Source: Rhodothermia bacterium (GTDB taxonomy: Bacteria; Bacteroidota; Rhodothermia; Rhodothermales; JAAAOL01). From it: a stretch of DNA of 64,000 bases. This document shows positions 9,619-19,014 of the stretch, piece by piece. Under the pieces are notes generated by a model. That model was not told where the DNA came from, ran no database searches, and was given only the letters and a program-made list of their open reading frames with translations. Within the stretch, counting starts at the first letter, position 1. Every line of letters begins with the position of its first letter. The DNA lies in assembly GCA_030428385.1 (NCBI GenBank), contig JAUIDY010000003.1, positions 60,108-124,107 of the forward strand, written 5' to 3'. The translations under genes and the position numbers were made by a program.

Positions 9619-10554
9619 ATGCGTCCTTTCCTTTTCTTGCTCGTTTTCCTCAGTGCGCCGCTGATGGCTGCCAGCGCACAGACTGTCACCATCCTTCGCG
9701 AGACGCCCCTTTACGAGCGCCCTAGCTTTGAGTCGGAGGAAAAAGCCGTGCTGCCGGGCGGTCTTCAACTGACGCTCGTGCAACGGGAGGGCGAATGGTT
9801 GATTGTGTCCACGTCCGAAGGGTTGGTGGGGTGGATTCCGCGCACCGTGGCGCATGTGCGGGATGAAAATCCGCCCCCGAGCAATAATCCGCCGCCACAG
9901 GCAGAGCGTCCTCCACAGAATCCACCTCGGCAGGAAGCCGAACCTATTGTGCCGCGTCGCTCGCAACCAAGCGCACAGGTCGGTACCCGGTCGCAAGGTT
10001 TTTACAACCACCGTCGCTGGTCGCGTCTGGAATATGGCAATACCGATAATGTGCACCTCCTGACGCTGGCGGGGGGAACCATGTGGGGACGAAGTTTGGA
10101 GGCGGGTACGTCGGTGACGGGAGCCCGGCTGGATGTTGTTCCTGAAGATTACTGGTTCACGCTGGAGGTTGGCGGTCACGTCAACGTTTTCCTCATTCAG
10201 CCAAGGGGGGGCAATCCCTTTGGGGCCTATGTAGGTGGACGGCTTGGATGGACGCAGTATTTCCTGGGCGAAAACAATCCGACCGACATCAGCAGTCTGC
10301 GGTGGGGAGGCGAAGGTGGTGCGTATTTACATCTCGGGTCCGGGAGTGCGCTGATCGTGCCGTTTGCCGCTATCCGAATTGAAGACTTTATGTTCTTGAA
10401 TGATGAGTTTCAAGGATTGGGAGACCCAGAGCCGTTTACCTCGGTGTTGCTTGGTACCGACTTCGTGCTCCGGGGCTTCGTCCCTGGAATTGCCGTCATG
10501 TTGCAAGAAGACACGACCACGTTGCTGCTGCGGCTCACGTTTGCCTGGGAGTAA
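9619..10554 (+). CDS. Exported SH3-domain protein with C-terminal beta-barrel-like region
   Basis: The protein has about 311 aa from the ATG at 9619, which begins a good signal peptide (MRPFLFLLVFLSAPLMAASAQ). The open frame extends upstream to 9505 but that part is not signal-like. After cleavage comes a bacterial SH3-like module (LYERPSFESEEKAVLPGG, VGWIPRTVAHV). A proline-rich linker (PPPSNNPPPQAERPPQNPP) follows, then a region rich in alternating aromatic/glycine strands resembling an outer-membrane porin-like barrel. A plausible role is an envelope protein that contacts peptidoglycan through SH3. No specific family is recognised. Confidence 0.65.
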   Translation: MRPFLFLLVFLSAPLMAASAQTVTILRETPLYERPSFESEEKAVLPGGLQLTLVQREGEWLIVSTSEGLVGWIPRTVAHVRDENPPPSNNPPPQAERPPQNPPRQEAEPIVPRRSQPSAQVGTRSQGFYNHRRWSRLEYGNTDNVHLLTLAGGTMWGRSLEAGTSVTGARLDVVPEDYWFTLEVGGHVNVFLIQPRGGNPFGAYVGGRLGWTQYFLGENNPTDISSLRWGGEGGAYLHLGSGSALIVPFAAIRIEDFMFLNDEFQGLGDPEPFTSVLLGTDFVLRGFVPGIAVMLQEDTTTLLLRLTFAWE

Positions 10555-10573
10555 AACGTATACCACTCGCGCC

Positions 10574-12379
10574 ATGAAAAGCCTACTGTTTCCTCATAAC
10601 ACCGCGCTATTGTTGGGCGGTCTTCTGGCAGCCCTCGTATGGGTTGGCTGCGACTTTTTTGAAAAAGATGGCGAGGCGGCGGGCGACCTTCCTGGCGGCA
10701 TCACCATGATGGTGGACGCTGATGAAGGAGCCACTCTTACCACCGAAGGAGGCATCATCGCAACAATTGAGCCGGGAGACTTGCCCGAAGATACCGAAGT
10801 CTCCATGGTCCCCGTGGCGGTAGAAGACAGCGACGGGCGCAACATTGCTGGGGTGCGTTTTGAGCCAGATGGGATGATTTTGGATAGCCCAATCGTCGTC
10901 AGCTTTCCGCTATCTGCGGGCTGGGATGCTACAAATGAGCCGTTCGTGCTGGAGTTCAAAGGAAGTGATCGGCGGCGCGCAGTGAATACCTTCGCGTATG
11001 CTCGGGTGGTAGGCTCCTCTAACAATCGCCGCGCCGAGGTGTTGGTTTCGCACTTCAGCGGTGTCGTGTGTGCGAGCAACTGCCATGCTGGCACCATCCA
11101 ACAGGTCCTCGCAAACTTCGAAGGGCGAGGGTGCTCACAGAGCGAAGCCCTGGAACGGGTTCGCGACAACTTCCCCGGTGTCGAGATTCCGTCTGGAGGC
11201 TGTAATATCAATGGCGCAAGCAATGTCGAGACCGTCCAGGCTTTCCTCGACACGTATTTCATCGATGTGGGTGGCTATGATGCGAACCAGCCCATTCCAT
11301 CGACAACGCTTAATGGGATTATCGACGCCGTGGAGGATGGACGGCAAGTAGTTGTGGCCTTTAAGCCGGGCACATGGGGACAGCGGAGCGGCGCAAACAA
11401 TTTTTATCCGACTTCCGCGCTGGAGTTTGCCCACAGCGCCCCGTTGGTCGTACAGAATGGCGAGGTGCAGATTCGAAACACGTTGGCAGGGACGGATCAG
11501 GCCTTGCGCGATGCGCTTGGTGGTGACAATGTGGTGTATTACCCGGCCCGTCAGCTGAACACGTTTCGCAATTTGCAAGCCGGGGTGGCCGTTGAACTCG
11601 CCGTGTGTGGTGCGCCCGACTGCTTGTCCGATCCTTCGCGGAATGAGTTTGGCCTGGATAATTATCACCCGGTGGATGGCCAGTCCTATGCGGGGCGTGC
11701 CTGGAGTGATCCGTGGACGTACCTGTTCAGCCAAGGGGCGTGGAGCGGGATTCCTCCGCGCAGCCGCCCCTGGACGGCCGTCCGTATCTATGTGGAACGC
11801 ACGGATGCGACAGACAATCCCTGCGATCCACCAGAAGGCGACACCTTCAACGCCAACATTGACCTACCGGGGTATACCGCCACCTTCGACGTGAATTTCC
11901 TCCTGGCAGGACTGGGCTCGGTCGACAATGAGCCGGGGTTTCCGGTGATCCTCGTGAGCAGTGATCCTGGAGGCCTGTTTACGAGGGGCGATTATATGCA
12001 GATCGGCTTTCCAAAGAACCTTACAGATGGTGCCACCTACACACTTTCGATAGACGGACCGGATGAAGGAGACCCTGTTGCCTTCTTCTCCACGCCGCAA
12101 ATCAAGGATGAAGACTCCGGGATACCCACCGCTTTTGCATCAACTTCTGGGACGATCACGCTGGAAGAGGCGGGGACTCAGCCGGGAGAGCGTTTGCGAG
12201 GGACTATGATTGCCAACCTGGAAGGCAAGCAGACCCAGATCATTGACGGCGAGGAAGAACAGATCCCGCTGAGCGGCCAGGTCACGGCCACCTTTGATGT
12301 AGAATTGCGGGGCTCAGGCATGACGATGCCCGTCCAGGTAGCCATCAAAGCGGGGCGCTCCATGAAAAATCAAAGATAG
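10574..12379 (+). CDS. Large secreted (lipo)protein with a ZU5-like N-terminal module
   Basis: This protein of about 601 aa starts at the ATG at 10574 (MKSLLFPHNT), with a hydrophobic signal ending WVGCDFF. The Cys suggests a lipoprotein, though the -3 Trp is non-canonical for a lipobox. Residues of about 35-160 (GGIIATIEPGDLPEDTEVSM) resemble the ZU5-like beta module found in many bacterial exported proteins. A middle region contains a Cys-rich patch (CASNCHAG, GRGCSQSE, GGCN) and papain-like wording (FAHSAPLVV) too weak for a call. The remainder is beta-rich. Function unknown. It follows the SH3-barrel gene by 19 bp and may be co-transcribed. Confidence 0.65.
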   Translation: MKSLLFPHNTALLLGGLLAALVWVGCDFFEKDGEAAGDLPGGITMMVDADEGATLTTEGGIIATIEPGDLPEDTEVSMVPVAVEDSDGRNIAGVRFEPDGMILDSPIVVSFPLSAGWDATNEPFVLEFKGSDRRRAVNTFAYARVVGSSNNRRAEVLVSHFSGVVCASNCHAGTIQQVLANFEGRGCSQSEALERVRDNFPGVEIPSGGCNINGASNVETVQAFLDTYFIDVGGYDANQPIPSTTLNGIIDAVEDGRQVVVAFKPGTWGQRSGANNFYPTSALEFAHSAPLVVQNGEVQIRNTLAGTDQALRDALGGDNVVYYPARQLNTFRNLQAGVAVELAVCGAPDCLSDPSRNEFGLDNYHPVDGQSYAGRAWSDPWTYLFSQGAWSGIPPRSRPWTAVRIYVERTDATDNPCDPPEGDTFNANIDLPGYTATFDVNFLLAGLGSVDNEPGFPVILVSSDPGGLFTRGDYMQIGFPKNLTDGATYTLSIDGPDEGDPVAFFSTPQIKDEDSGIPTAFASTSGTITLEEAGTQPGERLRGTMIANLEGKQTQIIDGEEEQIPLSGQVTATFDVELRGSGMTMPVQVAIKAGRSMKNQR

Positions 12380-12458
12380 CAGTTGTAGCAAATGGAAAGT
12401 GTGATGTGCCTTTAGTATGCTTGGCCTGCACTCCTTTAAGATCTTCTCCGCATATATC

Positions 12459-13040
12459 ATGACTCCATATTTGCAACTTCAGGCCGCGCGGCCTTCAACC
12501 ATTGATGCCCTCCGGGAGGATCAGGCGTCGGCGATGGTGCAGGTTTTGGGTATTGTCGGCTTTGCCTTGCTTGCTGGGCTTGGGGCTCAGGTTCGTATCT
12601 ACTTGTGGGAGGTGCCCATCACGTTTCAAACTATCGCCGTGTATGGCAGCGGTCTGTACCTCGGGTGGCGCAACGGGTTGTTTTCCATGCTGTTGTATCT
12701 GATGCTGGGAATGTTTTTCCCGGTTTTTGCGGGAGACGGATATGGCCTTGTTTATATCCTTGGTGCCTTGTCGGGCGGATACCTGCTCGGCTATCCGCTT
12801 GCGGCCCTTGCTATCGGGTACTGCTCCAGACGCTGGAATTCGCTCACGGGCAGCATGCTTTCGATGCTGGTGGGTTCGGTGGTGCTATTTACGCTGGGCG
12901 TCATCTGGCTCCACGTTGCAGCGGGCCATGCCACCTGGTGGGAATCCATCGACAAAGGGTGGCTCCGCTTTGTCGCCTTCGACCTCGCCAAAATTCTTTG
13001 TGTTGGTTTGTTCTACACAGGAACGCGCCGCTTTTTCTAA
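12459..13040 (+). CDS. bioY: BioY-type biotin transporter, S component
   Basis: This protein of about 193 aa has six hydrophobic segments. The BioY signature region EVPITFQTIAVYGSGLYLG is present, followed by LYLMLGMFFPVFAGDGYG. BioY is the substrate-capture subunit of ECF-type biotin uptake and can act alone or with the BioMN/EcfAT energising module, which is not in this window. An upstream in-frame ATG at 12417 exists, but the ATG at 12459 gives the usual family length. A strong terminator lies 23 bp after the stop. Confidence 0.88.
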   Translation: MTPYLQLQAARPSTIDALREDQASAMVQVLGIVGFALLAGLGAQVRIYLWEVPITFQTIAVYGSGLYLGWRNGLFSMLLYLMLGMFFPVFAGDGYGLVYILGALSGGYLLGYPLAALAIGYCSRRWNSLTGSMLSMLVGSVVLFTLGVIWLHVAAGHATWWESIDKGWLRFVAFDLAKILCVGLFYTGTRRFF

Positions 13041-13062
13041 AGGCTTGTTCTCCGAAACGAAA

Positions 13063-13096
13063 GGGCATCGCTTCTACGGAGGCGATGCCTTTTTTA
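13063..13096 (+). terminator. Intrinsic terminator after bioY
   Basis: The 8-bp stem GGCATCGC/GCGATGCC is followed by TTTTTT. It is a textbook rho-independent terminator just downstream of bioY. Confidence 0.85.
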
Positions 13097-13105
13097 ATGG
13101 GCAAG

Positions 13106-13145
13106 CCTCGGCTCGCCTGCCAACCCCCGTACCAGACAGTTTCTA
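13106..13145. repeat. 40-bp dispersed repeat, right-end copy of the 54 kb element
   Basis: These 40 bp (starting CCTCGGCTCGCCTGCCAACC) match 54433-54472 with only two differences. At 54 kb the same sequence forms the right end of a 185-bp inverted-repeat element. Here only the right end is present, just after the bioY terminator and without a partner left end. Confidence 0.7.
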
Positions 13146-13321
13146 AGCATCATTCTTTCCTTCAGCAGACGGGAGAGAAGAACGAGTGTCAGGTGCGGCG
13201 AGATACAAATCGGTGTTCTTTTTGCGTTACTACATGGTGATCGTTGGCACAGGTCCGGATGCGCTGGAACAGCCGTTTGAGGCCTCTGTACCATCCCCTG
13301 AAGTACTGCGGAGGACACCCC

Positions 13322-14521
13322 ATGCCGCTTTTTCGATACATGGCCTTGTGGTTGCTGGGCATTGGCCTCACCATGGGGCCCGTGCACGCACAAACCCCGG
13401 CGCAGGCCCAGCCTGTTCCTACGCCCGACCGTTCCCAATCCGTCCTGGATGACACCATCGTGCGGTTTCAGGCCAAACGCGGCCTCGACCTGCTCTATGA
13501 CATGCGCTTTGAGGAATCCGCGCGGTTGTTCGACCAGATTGACCGCCGCTTCCCCGAGCATCCCATTGGTCCGTTTTTGAAGGCGCTAAATACGTGGTGG
13601 ATGATCCTGCTCGACTTTTCCGACACGTCGCACGATGCCGCCTTTTATGCCGCCATGGATGACGTCATCGCGCGGAGCGACAAGCTGCTGGCGCGGGACA
13701 GCGACCATTTCGACGCCATGTTTTTTAAAGGAGCCGCCCTCGGCTTTCGGGGACGGCTGCGCTCCAACCGCCGCGACTATGTAAAGGCCGCCAGCGATGG
13801 CAAACGGGCCATGGATTATGTACTTGCCGTGGCCGAGCATACGCCCCACAACCACGACTATATCTTCGGCAAAGGGCTCTACGATTATTACGCCGCCGTC
13901 ATTCCGGATCGCTATCCCTATGCCAAGCCCGTAATGGCGTTTTTCCCAAAAGGTAACCGCGAACGGGGCCTCGAAGAACTGACGCGTACCGCCGAACAGG
14001 GCTATTACATCCAGACTGAAGCCGTCTACTTCCTGCTTCAAATCTACTATCTCTTCGAGCGCGACTTCGCGAAAAGCCAAGAATATGTGACGTGGCTCCG
14101 CGAAGAGCATCCGAACAACGCCTATTTCCACGCCTTCGAGGGGCGCGTGTATGCACGGTGGGGGCACTGGCACGAGGCCGAACGCATCTTCAACGATATT
14201 CTGGAGGGCTATAAACAAAACAAGCCGGGCTATAACGCTTCCGGAGCCGAGCAGGCGCTGTACTACCTCGCCCGAGCGCAGATGGTGAAGAACCAACACC
14301 AGCAAGCCCTGATTTTTTTGCTGCAACTGGACGCGCTGGCAGCTCGCACGACGGACGATACCTACTTCAAGGTGTGGGGACGGCTGCGGCAGGGGATGGT
14401 GTACGACGCCCTCGGACAGCGAAACGCCGCCAAAACGCGCTATCGTGAGGTGCTGCGCATGGAAGATTGGGGCGAAGCCCACGAGCAAGCCGAGCGCTAC
14501 CTGAACCGGGCGTATCGGTAG
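13322..14521 (+). CDS. Exported tetratricopeptide-repeat protein
   Basis: This 399-aa protein starts at the ATG at 13322, where a clear signal peptide begins (MPLFRYMALWLLGIGLTMGPVHAQ); an ATG 78 bp upstream is not preferred. The mature part is almost wholly alpha-helical, with TPR-like pairs such as ALNTWWMILLDF, FEGRVYARWGHWHEAERIF and RLRQGMVYDALGQRNAAKTRY. This points to a periplasmic or secreted scaffold. No enzymatic motif is seen. Similar proteins are conserved hypotheticals in Bacteroidota and Rhodothermota. Confidence 0.8.
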   Translation: MPLFRYMALWLLGIGLTMGPVHAQTPAQAQPVPTPDRSQSVLDDTIVRFQAKRGLDLLYDMRFEESARLFDQIDRRFPEHPIGPFLKALNTWWMILLDFSDTSHDAAFYAAMDDVIARSDKLLARDSDHFDAMFFKGAALGFRGRLRSNRRDYVKAASDGKRAMDYVLAVAEHTPHNHDYIFGKGLYDYYAAVIPDRYPYAKPVMAFFPKGNRERGLEELTRTAEQGYYIQTEAVYFLLQIYYLFERDFAKSQEYVTWLREEHPNNAYFHAFEGRVYARWGHWHEAERIFNDILEGYKQNKPGYNASGAEQALYYLARAQMVKNQHQQALIFLLQLDALAARTTDDTYFKVWGRLRQGMVYDALGQRNAAKTRYREVLRMEDWGEAHEQAERYLNRAYR

Positions 14522-14739
14522 GAAAACAGGAACCCGTTCACAGCACACTTTATCTCGGTAGTCTTCTGGACTTCTGAAATCTTGCCTCTCCCCAGGGCTG
14601 TGCCTATTATCTGACCGGATAGAAATGGCGCAAAGACGTTGTTGGTTTTTTGGGCATCATTCAGGACAAGCTGGATCGTGCCCCTATACGTTGGAGCTTC
14701 GGTTTGAGGTATTCCGTTTGACCGTTCGGGGATAATGGC

Positions 14740-15459
14740 ATGGTCGCATTGGCCTGGGTATGTAGCCTGCTTGGATTTGGGCTGATGTATGTGGTGTTGC
14801 TGGGCAATGCCATGAGCACGGTGCCGGTACAACTCACGGTGGGTGTGGCACTGGGGTTGGCCGTACTGCCGCTCGTTGCCGTCGTCGCAAGTGGGATGGG
14901 GTTCTACAAAACTTTTTCGACCCATGCCTATGTGCGCGGCCTGCTGGTTTACACCGTGCCGCTTCTGCTTGCGGGAGCCGCCGTGGTCATTCTTATTGGC
15001 GAACTAAACCCCACCTGGCTTCAAGGGGGCGGGCAAGAGGGTATCACACTCACGTATCAGCCCACGGGGGAGGAACCGTTTTACCAACTCGAAATCCGCC
15101 CGGCCCAGGATAACCCCGCCCTTGGATTTGCCGAAATGACCAGCAACCGCATACCCAAACCTGTCTTTGTGGCCGATGAGGTGCTGTTTACCAATGCGGA
15201 TGTCGCCGAGACATGGATGGAGGGGCCAATTCGGTTCCAAGGGTTTATCATCGGTATTGCCTTCCGGGATTCTGTCCAGGCGCGGGTGGAAGCATTGTCG
15301 CAGGAGCACATGGAAAAACGCTGGGCCATTGTGCTGAATGGCGAGTTGTTCGTCGCACCAAAGATCGTCGAGCCCTTGCGAGATCATATGGTGTTGCAAG
15401 GTGATTTTAATGAGACGGCGGCAGGAAATTTTGCCCGAGGGATCGTACAACGGTACTAG
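14740..15459 (+). CDS. Membrane protein with SecD-like periplasmic head domain
   Basis: This 239-aa protein has three hydrophobic N-terminal helices (about residues 1-85) followed by a soluble domain. That domain reads like the P1 head subdomain of SecD/SecDF (FTNADVAETW, WAIVLNGELFVAPKIVEPL, LQGDFNETAAGNFARGI). In SecDF that head captures translocating proteins and is followed by RND-type helices, which are absent here. The protein is therefore not a functional SecD by itself; a role in protein handling is only suggested by similarity. The 218 bp upstream hold no gene or obvious signal. Confidence 0.6.
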   Translation: MVALAWVCSLLGFGLMYVVLLGNAMSTVPVQLTVGVALGLAVLPLVAVVASGMGFYKTFSTHAYVRGLLVYTVPLLLAGAAVVILIGELNPTWLQGGGQEGITLTYQPTGEEPFYQLEIRPAQDNPALGFAEMTSNRIPKPVFVADEVLFTNADVAETWMEGPIRFQGFIIGIAFRDSVQARVEALSQEHMEKRWAIVLNGELFVAPKIVEPLRDHMVLQGDFNETAAGNFARGIVQRY

Positions 15460-15582
15460 GGTCTGTGCGACCATTTCACAGGGTAGCGAAAGAGAAAGGC
15501 CTATGACGTGTTGTGCTGCACCGTTGGTCAGAATCGCCTACCTTGTGCCTTGCCTGCTAAACTGAGTGCCTCTTTCTGATTT

Positions 15583-16851
15583 ATGTCTTCTTCCGATTCC
15601 CCCAGCCCGGTTGAGACGCCCCTCGTTTCGCGAGAGGAGAAGCCCGAAGAGGGTGCGCCCTGCGCCAATTGTGGCGCCGACCTTCATGGAGCCTATTGTG
15701 CAACGTGTGGGCAGCGCAATGAGCCTCTGCGCCAGCCTGTTGGTCGGTTTCTGAAAGCTGCGCTGATTGAGTTTCTTGGCGTCGACGGGCGGTTGTGGAC
15801 TTCGCTCTGGGTGTTGCTTTTTCATCCCGGACAATTAACAAATGCCTACCTCGCCGGGAAACGGATTCGGTTCATCCGCCCACTGCGGTTTTATCTCATC
15901 GCCAGTCTGGTGTTTTTCTTTCTGCTCTCGGTTATCGACCCCGTGGGGCAGGTCAATTTTGGCGGTGAAGCCGCCTCCGCCGATACCACGGTGCAGGTAG
16001 CTGATTACCGGACGATGTTGCAGGCTCGTCTCGACGAAAATGCGGACCGGCTCGCCTCCCAAGTATCCGTCGTGGATTCGCTGGAACGGCAGTTTCTGGT
16101 CGATAGCCTCGCTTTTGCCACCGTCGATTCGCTGACGGCAGACAGCACCGCCGACGTGCTGGAGAATGCCTTCGACGATGCCCTGGATGACCGCGACGAC
16201 GAACGCCGCGACTTGTGGCGGCTCCGGCAGCGTATCAGCCAGGAAAACCGACAGTTGCAGTGGATCAACAGCCAGATTGCAGTGGCTCCGCCTGACAGCC
16301 TCGTTCGTCCACCCGATCTGGAAAGCGCTGCTGCATTGCTGTTTGAAGACGCGCCCGGTAATCGTATCAACATCAACCTTCCCGCGTGGTGGCCCCAAAG
16401 TGCGGCAGTGCGCCAGATGCAGGCGGCGCGGACGGATGCCGAGTTTAATGCCGCCTTTGCCGCGTTTATTAGAGACACGCTGCGCCGCCTGCCGACGGTG
16501 ATGTTCATCGTGCTCCCGGTTTTTGCGTTCCTGCTCAAACTGCTCTATCTACGGCGCGACTGGTACTACAGCGAACATCTGATCTTTGGGTTACACACCC
16601 ACGCGGTGGCCTTTATCACCTTCACCATCATGCTGCTGGTTAGCTGGGCCAGCGGCGGAGCAAACTGGGCAGGCATCTTCGGTTTTGTGCTGCTGTTGTT
16701 GATTCCCGTTTATTTTTTTGTGGCGCAAAAGCAGGTTTATGGGCAAGGCTGGTTCAAGACGGCGTTTAAGGCATGGCTGCTCGGGTGGATGTATTCGCTC
16801 GTGCTGAGTATTGGGCTTGTGCTTGCGCTGGTGCTCGCCGCATCCCAGTAA
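15583..16851 (+). CDS. DUF3667-type zinc-ribbon membrane protein
   Basis: This 422-aa protein has an N-terminal zinc ribbon (CANCGADLHGAYCATCGQ), a conserved WTSLWVLLFHPGQLTNAYLAGKR segment and a first membrane pair near residue 100. A long, charged coiled-coil-like extramembrane stretch follows (about 130-270), then four C-terminal helices. The ribbon plus LFHPG..Y..GKR..F..P..FY is diagnostic of DUF3667 proteins. No biochemical function is established for that family. The soluble insert seems longer than in typical members. Confidence 0.8.
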   Translation: MSSSDSPSPVETPLVSREEKPEEGAPCANCGADLHGAYCATCGQRNEPLRQPVGRFLKAALIEFLGVDGRLWTSLWVLLFHPGQLTNAYLAGKRIRFIRPLRFYLIASLVFFFLLSVIDPVGQVNFGGEAASADTTVQVADYRTMLQARLDENADRLASQVSVVDSLERQFLVDSLAFATVDSLTADSTADVLENAFDDALDDRDDERRDLWRLRQRISQENRQLQWINSQIAVAPPDSLVRPPDLESAAALLFEDAPGNRININLPAWWPQSAAVRQMQAARTDAEFNAAFAAFIRDTLRRLPTVMFIVLPVFAFLLKLLYLRRDWYYSEHLIFGLHTHAVAFITFTIMLLVSWASGGANWAGIFGFVLLLLIPVYFFVAQKQVYGQGWFKTAFKAWLLGWMYSLVLSIGLVLALVLAASQ

Positions 16852-16911
16852 GAAAACAAATACCGAAGCGGCTCGTTGCTTGGTTGTCTTCCACGAATTG
16901 CCGTGCTCAAA

Positions 16912-18012
16912 ATGATTTTCCGCTATTCTGAATTTGATCCAGAGCGCCACGGACAGCAAGCATCCACCATGGAGCGGCTGATGGATATCTTCCAACAACT
17001 GCTGCAACACACTGCTGGAGATGTAACCGAGGCGCTGAACTGGCTCACGCAATTGGACAAGCAGTACGGCCTCACCGATGACTCGATGGGGATTGGAGAC
17101 TTCATCGAAGAACTGAAGCGCCAGGGATACCTGAAGGAAGACATGGAGACGGGCACGTTGCAGATGACGGCGAAGAGCGAGCGGGCCATTCGCCAGCGGT
17201 CGCTGGAAGAAGTCTTTCGCCAACTGCGCAAAAGTGGGCGTGGGAACCACAAAACCCCACATGCAGGCGCGGGCGATGAACGCCTGCCCGAAACACGGAA
17301 TTGGCACTTCGGCGATGATCCGCACCTGCTCGATGTGACCGGCACGCTGTCCAACTCCTTCCGCCGCGGCGGCCTCGACGAGTGGAGCCTGACGGAGGAT
17401 GACTTCGAGGTCTATGAAACCGATCATCATTCCAGCATGGCAACGGCGCTGATGATCGACTTGAGCCATTCGATGATTTTGTACGGCGAGGACCGCATCA
17501 CCCCGGCGCGCAAAACGGCGATGGCGCTGTCGGAACTGATGATGACGCGCTACCCCAAAGACACGCTCGACATCGTGGCTTTTGGCAACGATGCGTGGGA
17601 GGTGTCGGTGAAAGACCTGCCGTATTTGAACGTGGGACCGTATTACACCAATACCCGCGCCGGGCTGCAACGCGCCCGCGACATCCTGCGTCGCCGCAAA
17701 AACCGTAACAAGCAGATCTTCCTCATCACCGACGGCAAGCCCAGTTGCCACTTCGAGTACGGACGGATGTACCGCAACGCCTTCGGCCTCGACCGCCGCA
17801 TCGTCAACAAAGTCCTCGATGAAGCCGTGATCTGCCGCCGCGAAGGCATCACCATCACCACCTTCATGATCGCCCGCGACCCCTACCTACAGAACTTCGT
17901 CCGCGAACTCACTGAAGCCAACCAGGGCCGCGCCTACTACGCCGACCTCGATAACCTCGGCGAGTTTATCTTTGAAGACTACCTTCGGAATCGGCGTAAA
18001 CGCCTGCGGTGA
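16912..18012 (+). CDS. VWA-domain protein (MoxR-associated type)
   Basis: This protein of about 366 aa starts at the ATG at 16912 (MIFRYSEFDPERHG); the frame is open from 16876. An N-terminal helical region is followed by a von Willebrand factor A domain with a complete MIDAS motif DLSHS (about 185-195), a downstream conserved Thr and LITDGKPS. Such proteins usually act with a MoxR/AAA ATPase as metal-dependent chaperones. No such ATPase is adjacent here, so the partner must be elsewhere if it exists. rsmA follows 121 bp downstream. Confidence 0.85.
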   Translation: MIFRYSEFDPERHGQQASTMERLMDIFQQLLQHTAGDVTEALNWLTQLDKQYGLTDDSMGIGDFIEELKRQGYLKEDMETGTLQMTAKSERAIRQRSLEEVFRQLRKSGRGNHKTPHAGAGDERLPETRNWHFGDDPHLLDVTGTLSNSFRRGGLDEWSLTEDDFEVYETDHHSSMATALMIDLSHSMILYGEDRITPARKTAMALSELMMTRYPKDTLDIVAFGNDAWEVSVKDLPYLNVGPYYTNTRAGLQRARDILRRRKNRNKQIFLITDGKPSCHFEYGRMYRNAFGLDRRIVNKVLDEAVICRREGITITTFMIARDPYLQNFVRELTEANQGRAYYADLDNLGEFIFEDYLRNRRKRLR

Positions 18013-18133
18013 GGGAAGCGGTTTGAGGGAAGGGGGAAGAGAGCGCTTGACCTCCGATGATGGCAAACATGTGAACCTCTCCCAAACACCCCGCCCTATA
18101 CACCCCCATCCTACATTCGCCCGCCCTTAAAAC

Positions 18134-18931
18134 GTGCCGCATCCAGCATCTCGCCAGCCCCTTTTCCCCAAAAAGTCGCTGGGGCAGAACTTTTTGCAAG
18201 ACCCCAACACCATTCGCAAGATTGCGAGGGCGTTGCAGGCAGAGGATGGGGCCGCTGTGGTGGAAATAGGGCCGGGGACGGGCGCATTAACCGAAGTGCT
18301 ACTGCCGCGATTTCCCGATTTGTTGGCGCTGGAGGTGGACCAACGAGCCGTGGCCTATTTGAACGAATCCATGCCAGCGCTCGACGTGCGGCACCAGGAT
18401 GTGCTGGACGTGGACTGGGCCGAGGTGTCAGCCGAAAAAGGTCAACCGTTGCATGTGATAGGCAACCTGCCCTATTACATCACCACACCCATCCTGTTTG
18501 GCCTGCTCGATGCCCGGGCACACCTGCGTGAAGCCGTGCTGATGATGCAACTCGAGGTGGCCCAGCGCATCGTCGCAGTACCCCGCACCAAAGACTACGG
18601 CATCCTGAGCGTGCTTGTGCAGCTTCAGGCCGTGCCCGAACTGCTGTTTCGGGTGTCGCGCAACGTGTTCTATCCCAAACCCGACGTGACAAGCGCAGTG
18701 CTGCGGCTCACCTTTCCTCAAAAGCCGTCTGGGGAGGTAGACCCGGAATTTGTGCGTGAGGTGGTGCGGACGGCGTTTAACCAGCGCCGCAAAACCCTGC
18801 ACAACAGCCTACGGAAGTGGACCCGCGAGGCCGGAATTACGCTGCCCCATGGTTGGCACCGCGCTCGCGCCGAAGAACTGACGCCCCAAGACTTTGTGAC
18901 ATTGGCGCACTTTCTTCAGGAGCATCGGTAA
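18134..18931 (+). CDS. rsmA: 16S rRNA (adenine1518/1519-N6)-dimethyltransferase
   Basis: This 265-aa KsgA/RsmA dimethylates two adjacent adenosines in the 3' hairpin of 16S rRNA during 30S maturation. Diagnostic motifs are KKSLGQNFL, the SAM-binding VEIGPGTGALT, the catalytic NLPYY (NLPYYITTPI) and FYPKPDVTSAV. The start is a GTG. The length is normal for the family. mgtE begins 83 bp after the stop. Confidence 0.96.
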   Translation: MPHPASRQPLFPKKSLGQNFLQDPNTIRKIARALQAEDGAAVVEIGPGTGALTEVLLPRFPDLLALEVDQRAVAYLNESMPALDVRHQDVLDVDWAEVSAEKGQPLHVIGNLPYYITTPILFGLLDARAHLREAVLMMQLEVAQRIVAVPRTKDYGILSVLVQLQAVPELLFRVSRNVFYPKPDVTSAVLRLTFPQKPSGEVDPEFVREVVRTAFNQRRKTLHNSLRKWTREAGITLPHGWHRARAEELTPQDFVTLAHFLQEHR

Positions 18932-19014
18932 GATCGTGTGGTTGTTTCATCGCCGCGCCCTATTTTCCCGCCGATTCGTTTCTTCTTCCCGCCCACCCGC
19001 TAATACGTGCGTTT

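Noticed and set aside
16591..17751. 386-codon open frame opposite the DUF3667 and VWA genes
   Set aside because: Both plus-strand genes have clear domains; the opposite frame has no motif or ribosome-binding site.
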